From JBBRMQ01 sp038230775 (lineage in GTDB: Bacteria > Acidobacteriota > Thermoanaerobaculia > Gp7-AA8): a stretch of DNA of 6,480 nt. Both the position numbers and the translations under genes were made by a program. Positions 1 through 5,660 of this stretch are shown here, one piece after another; positions within the stretch are counted from its first letter, which is position 1, and each line of letters opens with the position of its first letter. Where the stretch lies: assembly GCA_038230775.1 (NCBI GenBank), contig JBBRMQ010000242.1:1-6480 (forward strand), read 5' to 3'. The notes under the pieces were generated by a model. That model worked only from the letters and a program-made list of their open reading frames with translations. It searched no databases and had not been told where the DNA came from.

Positions 1-937
1 AGAGACCCAAACCCGTGCCGCCCCCGCCGCGGAGCGATTTGTTCCCGCTCTGCTTGTACTTCTCCCAGATCTGCGACAGCTCCTGGGCCTTGATGCCCAT
101 GCCGCTGTCGGTGACCGTGATGACGATCGACTCCGGCAGCTCGCCGCTGCGAACGATCTGCGCGCCGACGGAAATAAGACCCTTCTTCGGCGTGAACTTG
201 AGCGAGTTCGAGACGAGATTGATGACCGCCTGGGTGAGCTTTTCGACGCTGCCGATGACCTGCGGCACGTCGCGGCCGTGCGCGCTCATGAGGAAGATCT
301 CGTCGCGGGAGGCGACTTGCTGCAGGCTGCGCACAGCGCGTTTGAGAACGCCGGCGATGCGCACCGGCTCCTTTTCCACCACGAAGTTGCCCGACTCGAT
401 CTTCGAGAAATCGAGCAACTCGTTGATGAGGCCCATCATGCGCTCGGACTCCCGCTGCGCTTCCTGCAGGAGATCGGCGTAGATCGAGTCGAGCTTGTTC
501 CCTTCCTGGCTCAGCACGAACTCGAGCGTGCCCTGGATGCCGGAGAGGGGACCGCGCAGGTCGTGGACGATCTGGGCCGTAAAGTCGGACTTCGCCTGCT
601 CCATGTCGCGCTGGTGCGTGACGTCCTCGATCCACAGCGCGACGGCAGGCGCTTCGTAGCTATCGACATCCTTGATCTTGTCGATGCGGAAGACTCGTCC
701 TTCGATCTCCACGTCGATCGAGCGCGGTTCGCCGTCGTCCGGAAGGAAGAACGCCTGCAGCCAGCCGCTCTCGCCGCCGACGGTGCGCGCGGCCTCGTTC
801 AGCCAGTCGCGCGCGTCGGGGCCGAACGTCATGTCGAAGGCAGGGTTCGTCCACTTGATCGCGCCCTGCTCGGTCACGATCGCGATCGGCATGCGCAGCT
901 TTTCTGCGATCTGGTAGTTGGCCTCTTGTGTCGTCAT
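1..937 (-). CDS. Soluble PAS-domain sensor histidine kinase (C-terminal end cut off by the window)
   Basis: Cytoplasmic two-component sensor kinase that should autophosphorylate on a histidine and pass the phosphate to a response regulator. The 312 visible residues start MTTQEANYQI. Residues ~12-108 look like a PAS sensor domain, ending in the typical WIEDVT strand and a short coiled linker. The H-box HDLRGPL places the phospho-acceptor at His125. The N-box QAVINLVSNSLKFTP (236-250) carries Asn240 and Asn244, the G1 box is DSGMGI (277-282), and the G2 box GGTGLGL (306-312) lies at the window edge. Only the last part of the ATPase domain is missing. There is no signal peptide or membrane segment, so it should sense an internal signal or receive input from a partner protein. 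The start ATG overlaps the stop of the upstream gene as ATGA, which fixes the start and implies coupled translation. No Shine-Dalgarno sequence is visible. The ligand and the partner regulator are unknown. Confidence 0.93.
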   Translation of the reverse strand, partial: MTTQEANYQIAEKLRMPIAIVTEQGAIKWTNPAFDMTFGPDARDWLNEAARTVGGESGWLQAFFLPDDGEPRSIDVEIEGRVFRIDKIKDVDSYEAPAVALWIEDVTHQRDMEQAKSDFTAQIVHDLRGPLSGIQGTLEFVLSQEGNKLDSIYADLLQEAQRESERMMGLINELLDFSKIESGNFVVEKEPVRIAGVLKRAVRSLQQVASRDEIFLMSAHGRDVPQVIGSVEKLTQAVINLVSNSLKFTPKKGLISVGAQIVRSGELPESIVITVTDSGMGIKAQELSQIWEKYKQSGNKSLRGGGGTGLGL

Positions 938-1347
938 TGCGGAACCGTAATGGCGCGCTCCTGCTGCAGCTTCGAAAGATTGAACAACGTGGTGAACGGA
1001 TCGAAGGGGCTGAGGATCAGCAGCTTCTGCAGATCGAAGCGCCCGTCGATGAGGGAGACCAGATAACCCTCCTGCGCCGAGAGATTGAAGCGGTCGAAGT
1101 TCGTGAGGAACTCCGCGGTCAGCTTCGGAACGACGCGCATGCCTTTCGGATGCGCGAGGAAGTCGCGGACGATCGTGTTGCGGACGATCTCCGTGTACCC
1201 GCGCAGCCCGAGATCGTCGGGATACGTCGCGCGCGCCTCGATCAGCTTGTAGTACGTGTGCCACAGGCCGTACTGCTTTACGGAGTCGGCGACCAGGCGG
1301 CTCCAATCGGGTGGCGCCGTCGTTTGCGGCGACACAACAGAAGACAT
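934..1347 (-). CDS. Small protein with a C-terminal winged-helix-like module, coupled to the kinase
   Basis: Protein of 137 residues starting MSSVVSPQTT; no enzyme motif is seen. After a short polar N-terminus, residues ~15-85 are mostly helical (WSRLVADSVKQYGLWHTYYK and following). Residues 90-137 contain LSAQEGYLVSLIDGRFDLQK followed by LLILSPFD and a final helix. From memory, this pattern of EG(F/Y)L-S-IDG followed by a leucine-rich helix and a Ser-Pro resembles the small winged-helix-like module at the C-terminus of DUF4388-type signalling proteins; I infer a similar fold but have not tested it. There are no membrane segments. An in-frame ATG at 1398 would add 17 basic residues and overlap the divergent gene, so the ATG at 1347 is preferred. 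The stop overlaps the kinase start (ATGA), so the two proteins are probably made together, and this one may supply input to, or read output from, the kinase. Confidence 0.82.
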   Translation of the reverse strand: MSSVVSPQTTAPPDWSRLVADSVKQYGLWHTYYKLIEARATYPDDLGLRGYTEIVRNTIVRDFLAHPKGMRVVPKLTAEFLTNFDRFNLSAQEGYLVSLIDGRFDLQKLLILSPFDPFTTLFNLSKLQQERAITVPQ

Positions 1348-1356
1348 TCGCCGTTC

Positions 1357-1362
1357 ATTGTA
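1357..1362 (-). promoter_or_regulatory. Possible -10 element of the kinase unit
   Basis: TACAAT read on the minus strand matches the sigma70-type -10 consensus at five of six positions, in an otherwise GC-rich region. It ends nine bases before the chosen ATG at 1347. Initiation about seven bases downstream would give an almost leaderless mRNA, which agrees with the lack of a Shine-Dalgarno sequence. No convincing -35 is seen. This is inferred from sequence only. Confidence 0.35.
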
Positions 1363-1366
1363 TCCT
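1361..1366 (+). promoter_or_regulatory. Possible -10 element of the PBP1A unit
   Basis: TATCCT matches four of six -10 consensus positions. It lies seven bases before the GTG at 1374 and shares two bases with the minus-strand TACAAT. If used, the transcript would begin at or just before the GTG, giving a leaderless mRNA. It is weak on its own and is listed because of its position in the short divergent gap. Confidence 0.22.
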
Positions 1367-1373
1367 GAGCGCC

Positions 1374-3845
1374 GTGACCGAAATCGCGGTGCCCGCACCT
1401 TCGCGGCGTCGTTCCGGCCTTCTGATCCTCCTGGTCGCGTTCGCGCTCGGCATTCCGGCCGGTTTCACCCTGGCCCACGCCATCCGCGTCCCTTCGGTCA
1501 AATCGCTCGAGGACTATCAACCGGCGATCATCACGCGCATTTACGACCGCAACGGTCTGGCGTTCGCCGAATACTCGATTCAGAAGCGCATCGTCGTCGC
1601 CAAGAAAGACATGTCGCCATGGATCGTCTACGCGATCGTGGCGACCGAAGACGCGGACTTCTACCATCACGGCGGCGTCAACCCGAAGGCCATCATGCGC
1701 GCCGCGCTCAAGGACGCGATCGCGGGCAAAAAGGTCGAAGGTGCGTCGACGCTGACCCAGCAGTTGGCCAAGCAGGTCTTTCTGACGCCGGAGAAGGCGT
1801 GGCGCCGCAAGATCAACGAGATGTTCCTCGCGATCGACATCGAGAAGAACTTCACCAAAGACCAGATCTTCGAGCTCTACGCGAACCAGATGTACCTCGG
1901 CCACGGTGCGTACGGCGTCGAATCGGCCTCCCGGCTCTACTTCGGGAAACATGCGAAGGACCTGACGTTGCCCGAGTCGGCGATGATCGGCGGGTTGTTC
2001 CGCCATCGCGGCGGGTATTACAGCCCGATCGTCCATGCAGACCATGCGGTCGCACGCCGCAACGTCGTGCTCTACCGCATGCTCCAGGAGCGCTACATCT
2101 CGCGCTTGCAGTACGAGCAGGCCCGGGACTCTCCGCTCGTCCTCGGCACCTACAAAGACGAGGTGCCGAGAGTCGGCGGCTATTTCTCGGAAGAGATCCG
2201 GCAGTACATCGAGAAGAACGAGAAATTCGGCGTCGAGAACCTCTATCAGCGCGGTCTCAAGGTGTACTCGACGCTCGACCTCGCCATGCAGCAGGCGGCC
2301 GAGACTGCGTTGCAGCGCGGTCTTCGCCGATGGGACCGCCGCCGCGGCTTCCGCAAGCCATCGCGCAATCTCGTACGCGAGGGGCTGGATCCCGAGACCT
2401 ACAAAGATCCGAGCTGGGGGAGTGAGGCGTACGTTCCCGACAAGCTGTACCCCGCGGTCGTGACGAACGTTTTCCGTGACAGCATCACCGCGCGGCTCAA
2501 CAAGGACGCGATCGAGCTGCCGGCGGCCTCGTTCAGATGGACGGGACACACTTCAATGCTCGGCGTGTTGAGCCGGGGCGACGTGATCTCGGTACGCCTC
2601 GATGTCGACTCGAAAACAAAAGCGAAGCGGTGGGTTCTCGATCAGGTGCCGCAGGTTCAGGGCGCTGCCGTGATCCTGGACGTGAAGACGGGCGAGGTTC
2701 GTGCGCTCGTCGGCGGCTACGACTTCCAGCTCTCGAAATTCAATCGCGCGATCCAGTCGCGGCGCCAGACCGGATCGTCGTTCAAGCCGTTCGTCTATGG
2801 CGCCGCCTTCGAGAAGGGCCTGACGCCTGCCGACACACTCTTCGATGCGCCAATCGCGATCCCGATCGGCAATCAGGTTTACTCGCCGAAGAACTACTAC
2901 GGCATGTACGCGGGCATCATCACCATCCAGCGCGCGCTGGAGCTCTCGGTCAACGTGCCGGCGGTGAAGACCTGGATGATGGTTGGTCCGGATCGCGTCG
3001 TCGATTTCACCCACCGTCTTGGCATCACGGCGGACATTCCCAAATACCCATCCTCGGCGCTTGGTGCGGCGGGCATCTCGCCGATCGAGATGACCGCCGC
3101 GTACAACGTATTCGCGAACAACGGCGTCTACGTCAAACCGCGGCTGATCCGGAAGATCGTCGACCAGACCGATCGCACGCTGGAAGAACAGATGCCGGAG
3201 TTGTCTGAGGCGACGCAGCCGCAGATCGCGTACGAGATGGCGTACATGATGCGCGGCGTCATCCAGCGCGGCACCGGATACGAAGCGCACACGCTGCCAC
3301 CGCCGATCGCCGGAAAGACCGGCACCACCAACGCGTACACCGACGCGTGGTTCATCGGCTTCTCGCCGGAGTTCTGCGTCGGCATCTGGGTCGGCTACGA
3401 CGATCCGGGCCGCTCGCTGGGCGGCGGCGCGACGGGAGCCGAGGTGGCGCTGCCGATCTGGATCGATGTGTTCAAGCAGCTCGATGTTCTGAAACTGCGC
3501 ACGACGAAGCCTGACTTCGATGCGCCTCCGGGCGTGGTCGTCGTGCCGATGGATCTGAAGAGCGGGCGGCGCGGAATCGGTCCATGCGAGCGCGTGATCA
3601 TGGAAGCGTTCATCGCCGGACAGGAGCCGGACAAGGATTGCAGCGGCGCAACGGTCGCGGTCAGCAAGCTGCCGTACTACATGCAGCGCCCGTTCTATCA
3701 GCCGAAAGAAGCCGAGCCGACGCAGGCGGCGGCCGACGCCTCGGCCCAGTCGGGGGAGGGCGCGGAGTCGCCGGCTCCTGAAGTCGACGAGAACCCCGCC
3801 TCGCCGCCACCCGTGCCACCGCCGACCACCACGACGCCGCCATGA
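1374..3845 (+). CDS. mrcA: Class A penicillin-binding protein, PBP1A type (bifunctional transglycosylase/transpeptidase)
   Basis: Membrane-anchored enzyme that polymerises lipid II into glycan strands and cross-links the stem peptides outside the inner membrane. From the GTG at 1374 it has 823 residues, normal for PBP1A. A basic N-terminus (RRR, 11-13) precedes one membrane helix (~16-35). The GT51 domain (~60-235) has catalytic Glu92 in EDADFYHHGG, the motif GASTLTQQLAKQVFL (123-137) and Glu149 in RKINEMFLA. An OB-like insert covers ~360-427. The transpeptidase domain (~427-700) has SSFK with acyl-serine Ser468, SVN (525-527) and KTGT (648-651), so both activities look intact. Cys738 and Cys756 flank a short helix and could form a disulfide. 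The end (777-823) is a Pro/Thr/Ala/Glu-rich, probably disordered tail. An in-frame GTG at 1311 would overlap the divergent gene; GTG 1389 is another option. The stop overlaps the next gene as ATGA. Confidence 0.95.
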   Translation: MTEIAVPAPSRRRSGLLILLVAFALGIPAGFTLAHAIRVPSVKSLEDYQPAIITRIYDRNGLAFAEYSIQKRIVVAKKDMSPWIVYAIVATEDADFYHHGGVNPKAIMRAALKDAIAGKKVEGASTLTQQLAKQVFLTPEKAWRRKINEMFLAIDIEKNFTKDQIFELYANQMYLGHGAYGVESASRLYFGKHAKDLTLPESAMIGGLFRHRGGYYSPIVHADHAVARRNVVLYRMLQERYISRLQYEQARDSPLVLGTYKDEVPRVGGYFSEEIRQYIEKNEKFGVENLYQRGLKVYSTLDLAMQQAAETALQRGLRRWDRRRGFRKPSRNLVREGLDPETYKDPSWGSEAYVPDKLYPAVVTNVFRDSITARLNKDAIELPAASFRWTGHTSMLGVLSRGDVISVRLDVDSKTKAKRWVLDQVPQVQGAAVILDVKTGEVRALVGGYDFQLSKFNRAIQSRRQTGSSFKPFVYGAAFEKGLTPADTLFDAPIAIPIGNQVYSPKNYYGMYAGIITIQRALELSVNVPAVKTWMMVGPDRVVDFTHRLGITADIPKYPSSALGAAGISPIEMTAAYNVFANNGVYVKPRLIRKIVDQTDRTLEEQMPELSEATQPQIAYEMAYMMRGVIQRGTGYEAHTLPPPIAGKTGTTNAYTDAWFIGFSPEFCVGIWVGYDDPGRSLGGGATGAEVALPIWIDVFKQLDVLKLRTTKPDFDAPPGVVVVPMDLKSGRRGIGPCERVIMEAFIAGQEPDKDCSGATVAVSKLPYYMQRPFYQPKEAEPTQAAADASAQSGEGAESPAPEVDENPASPPPVPPPTTTTPP

Positions 3846-4420
3846 CCCATCCGCTGCCATTCGTCTGGCCCTACGCAGCGGCGTTCTGGATCGCGTACCT
3901 CTGGGCTTTCGCGCCGGAGTTCGGATTCATGCGGCGAACGAAAGGCGCGACGTCGACCGACTCCGGCTCGCTGCGATTCATTCTTTTCGGCATGCAGCTC
4001 GCGATGTTCGTGGCGTTCTTCGTGTCCTTCATCGTGAAGCCGTTTGCGTCGAATCGCATCCCGCTTTTCTGGGCAGGCATCCTGTTGATGATTCTCGGAA
4101 GCGCGATCCGCCGTCACTGCTTCCGCGTACTCGGCGAGTACTTCACGTACGCGGTGATCGTGTCGAAGGAGCAGAAGGTGATCGATCGCGGCGCGTATCG
4201 GTGGGTGAGGCACCCCTCGTACAGCGGCGGCACGCTGATGTTCGCCGGTATGGGCCTCGGACTCGGCAACTGGCTCAGCCTGACGCTGCTCCTGGTCATG
4301 ACGATTGCGGCGTACGGCTATCGCGTCATGGTGGAGGAGCGCGCGCTGGTGGAGACGATCGGCGATCCGTATCGCGAGTACATGAAGCGCAGCAAGCGCT
4401 TCATTCCGTTCGTGATCTGA
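3842..4420 (+). CDS. ICMT-family integral membrane methyltransferase
   Basis: Protein of 192 residues with the hallmarks of the isoprenylcysteine carboxyl methyltransferase / phospholipid methyltransferase superfamily, which transfers methyl groups from S-adenosylmethionine to membrane-embedded lipid-like substrates. Hydrophobic segments lie at ~5-23, 45-65, 74-89 and 131-160. The family signature is clear: GAYRWVRHPSYSGG (117-130) with RHPSY at 123-127, then the pair Glu165-Glu166, and the closing DPYREYMKRSKRFIPF (175-190). The start overlaps the PBP1A stop (ATGA), so it is translated from the same mRNA. Bacteria generally lack CaaX protein prenylation, so the true substrate is probably not a prenylated protein; a lipid or isoprenoid is an inference. 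Length is typical for bacterial members and no key motif is missing. It is the last gene of its unit and is followed after a few bases by the palindromic repeat. Confidence 0.88.
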   Translation: MTHPLPFVWPYAAAFWIAYLWAFAPEFGFMRRTKGATSTDSGSLRFILFGMQLAMFVAFFVSFIVKPFASNRIPLFWAGILLMILGSAIRRHCFRVLGEYFTYAVIVSKEQKVIDRGAYRWVRHPSYSGGTLMFAGMGLGLGNWLSLTLLLVMTIAAYGYRVMVEERALVETIGDPYREYMKRSKRFIPFVI

Positions 4421-4423
4421 CGG

Positions 4424-4544
4424 CCCCCTCATCCGCGCTTCGCACACCTTCTCCCCGCACGCGAAGGGTTACGCGGGGTGGATTACCCTACGTGGCCCTC
4501 GCCCCGCGCAGCGGGGAGAGGGTGGCCGAAGGCCGGGTGAGGGG
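4424..4544. repeat. Large imperfect palindrome of REP/BIME type between convergent genes
   Basis: Two 34-base arms, 4425-4458 and 4511-4544, are inverted copies of each other matching at 28 of 34 positions by my count. Each arm runs from CCCCTCA through a small hairpin with a TTC-type loop to TCTCCCCGC. The spacer (4459-4510) holds further complementary pieces such as GCGGGG at 4473-4478, which can pair with CCCCGC at 4453-4458. From memory, the sequence type (CCCTCACCCGGCCTTCGGCC and CTCTCCCCGC) resembles short palindromic repeats scattered between genes in many GC-rich bacteria. It fills the gap between two convergent stops, the usual site for such elements. No open reading frame of note lies inside. 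Confidence 0.75.
4498..4534. terminator. Tandem GC hairpins, possible bidirectional transcription end
   Basis: The first hairpin has a ten-pair stem with one mismatch (CTCGCCCCGC at 4498-4507, GCGGGGAGAG at 4511-4520) and a three-base loop. The second is GGCC-GAA-GGCC at 4524-4534. They lie between the convergent stops at 4420 and 4553. There is no U-run, so this is not a classical intrinsic terminator. The hairpins could still pause polymerase or protect 3' ends from both sides. They form the right half of the palindromic repeat. Confidence 0.4.
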
Positions 4545-4552
4545 CAGTCCGC

Positions 4553-5206
4553 CTACTTCGCGTCGTTCGGCGCAGCGACCCATTCGGTGAGCGCCCAGTG
4601 ACGCTCGCCGCCGGCGAAGCGCGCGGTCGCCGAGTGCACTTTCTTTGGCTCGATCTTCAGCTCGGTTCCGATCGGAGTCGGCTCCCAATGCCACGTAAAC
4701 GACGCGTCGTACTTCTCGTCGTCGACGCGCGAGACGTACGTCACCTTGTCGAATGCGCGCTTCGCCGTCGTCAAGGTCCAGCCATCCGATCGCTCGCGCA
4801 GATCGAGTGCGAGCGCGCCGTCGCGCGTGACGATCGTTGTGCCGTCAGGCGCCCTTTCGATGTACTTCTTGCGCGCGAGCAGGGCCGTTATTTCATCAGC
4901 GGCGAACTTCTTCGCCAGAAACGCAGTCGCGGGCTCGGAAAACTGCGAGTCGATCTCGACCAGATATTGAATCCGCGCGGCGTCCAGACCCTCAGGATAG
5001 GTCGACTCTTTCGCGCCGGTCGATTGCGGTGGCGAGCCTACGATCTGTAGACCGCTGGCCGTTGTCTGCGTCGTCGCTACGGTTGCCGTCTCGGCCGGCG
5101 TGGGCGTCACCGGCTTTTTCGAGCACATCTTCGGCCCGATGAAGAAAACAATGATGAGGAAAAGAGGAACGAGGAGGACGCGGAATGCTTTGAGCTCGTC
5201 CGTCAT
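4553..5206 (-). CDS. Membrane-anchored protein of unknown function, coupled to the response regulator
   Basis: Protein of 217 residues; I do not recognise a family. It starts MTDELKAFRVLLVPLFLIIV, giving one membrane helix at ~9-24 with a short cytoplasmic lead. Cys28 follows the helix but lacks a proper lipobox, so a lipoprotein is unlikely. Residues ~31-60 form a Pro/Thr/Ala/Ser-rich linker. The rest (~68-217) looks like a small soluble domain: a helical part (DAARIQYLVEIDSQF, then ADEITALLARKKYIER) followed by alternating beta-like strands (TTIVTRDGALALDL, GWTLTTAKRAFDKVTYV, YDASFTWHWEPTPIGTELKI, HWALTEWVA). The domain probably faces the periplasm. The start ATG overlaps the response-regulator stop (ATGA), which rules out longer in-frame starts inside that gene. 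It ends just before the palindromic repeat. A role linked to the regulator is inferred from coupling only. Confidence 0.85.
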   Translation of the reverse strand: MTDELKAFRVLLVPLFLIIVFFIGPKMCSKKPVTPTPAETATVATTQTTASGLQIVGSPPQSTGAKESTYPEGLDAARIQYLVEIDSQFSEPATAFLAKKFAADEITALLARKKYIERAPDGTTIVTRDGALALDLRERSDGWTLTTAKRAFDKVTYVSRVDDEKYDASFTWHWEPTPIGTELKIEPKKVHSATARFAGGERHWALTEWVAAPNDAK

Positions 5207-5589
5207 CCAGCTTTGACGTAGCGATTGATCATGTCGACCATCTTGTCGCGCGTCAGCGGCTTGCGCATCCAGGCGTTCGCGCCCGAGCTTGGGAACATCT
5301 CTTCGAGCGACTTCTCCGGAAGATCGGAGATGAGGATGATCGGGATGTCTTTCTTGTTCGACTGCGACTTCAGCACTTCGCTGAGGCGGTTGCCCTTGAT
5401 GCTCGGAAGGTTGACGTCGAGAAAGATGATGTCGGGCTGATTCCCCGCCAGGACATGATTGAACTCGATCCAGCTTGCGGCCGTGAGCACGGTGCAACCC
5501 TCGCGCTCCAGAAGCGCGCGACCGAGCTTCAGGACGAGCGGATTGTCATCGAGAATCAGAACCGTAACTTTTGCCAGAGACACCGTCAT
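5203..5589 (-). CDS. Single-domain response regulator (CheY-like receiver)
   Basis: Phospho-receiver of 128 residues with no output domain, so it should act by protein-protein contact or as a relay. All receiver landmarks are present: acidic pair Asp14-Asp15 (LILDDN), phospho-acceptor Asp58 (IIFLDVNLP), switch Ser88 (IILISD) and Lys110 (WMRKP). Trp107 sits where CheY-type proteins usually have Tyr or Phe, an uncommon but tolerated change. The chosen start is ATG 5589 (MTVSLAKVTV); GGAAGG at 5602-5607 lies 12 bases upstream, which is far for a ribosome site. An in-frame ATG at 5646 would add 19 residues with no receiver homology. The stop overlaps the next gene as ATGA. The kinase that phosphorylates it is not adjacent; the PAS kinase at the left end of the window is one candidate, but nothing in the sequence shows the link. 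Confidence 0.94.
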   Translation of the reverse strand: MTVSLAKVTVLILDDNPLVLKLGRALLEREGCTVLTAASWIEFNHVLAGNQPDIIFLDVNLPSIKGNRLSEVLKSQSNKKDIPIILISDLPEKSLEEMFPSSGANAWMRKPLTRDKMVDMINRYVKAG

Positions 5590-5637
5590 TGCGGCGAAGT
5601 ACCTTCCATCGAGCGTTCCAGAGTGGCTACCGGCGCC

Positions 5638-5643
5638 ATGATA
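5638..5643 (-). promoter_or_regulatory. Possible -10 element of the response-regulator unit
   Basis: TATCAT on the minus strand matches five of six -10 consensus positions and lies in the only AT-rich patch of the divergent gap. Initiation downstream would give a leader of about 40 bases before ATG 5589. No clear -35 is seen. It overlaps the plus-strand candidate at 5642-5647. Confidence 0.3.
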
Positions 5644-5647
5644 CATT
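5639..5647 (+). promoter_or_regulatory. Possible extended -10 element of the uvrB unit
   Basis: TGATACATT fits the extended -10 pattern TG-n-hexamer, with TACATT matching four of six positions. A transcript from it would start about seven bases before the GTG at 5661, close to leaderless. No LexA-type operator palindrome was recognised nearby. The candidate rests on pattern and position only. Confidence 0.3.
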
Positions 5648-5660
5648 CACTTTTCGATCC

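Noticed and set aside
278..1066. Long plus-strand open frame opposite the kinase and its partner gene
   Set aside because: The minus strand encodes a kinase with all catalytic boxes in order. The plus-strand translation has no recognisable domain and is a GC-rich antisense shadow.
1278..2549. Long minus-strand open frame opposite the first half of the PBP1A gene
   Set aside because: The Arg/Asp/Val-rich translation is typical of antisense frames in GC-rich genes; the plus strand carries intact GT51 motifs.
2553..3860. Long minus-strand open frame opposite the transpeptidase half of PBP1A
   Set aside because: Same reason: the plus strand has SxxK, SxN and KTG in order, while this frame shows no domain and runs across two real genes.
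4424..4544. Short CRISPR array or transposon end
   Set aside because: There are only two arms, inverted rather than direct, with no regular spacers, no transposase and no target-site duplication that I can see.
5207..5497. N-terminal extension of the 217-residue membrane protein
   Set aside because: The extra 97 residues are an out-of-frame reading of the response regulator gene; the ATGA overlap at 5203-5206 and the membrane helix right after MTDELKAF fix the start.
5590..5660. LexA (SOS) operator controlling the uvrB unit
   Set aside because: I looked for a CTG-n10-CAG or GAAC-n4-GTTC type palindrome in the gap and did not find a convincing one.
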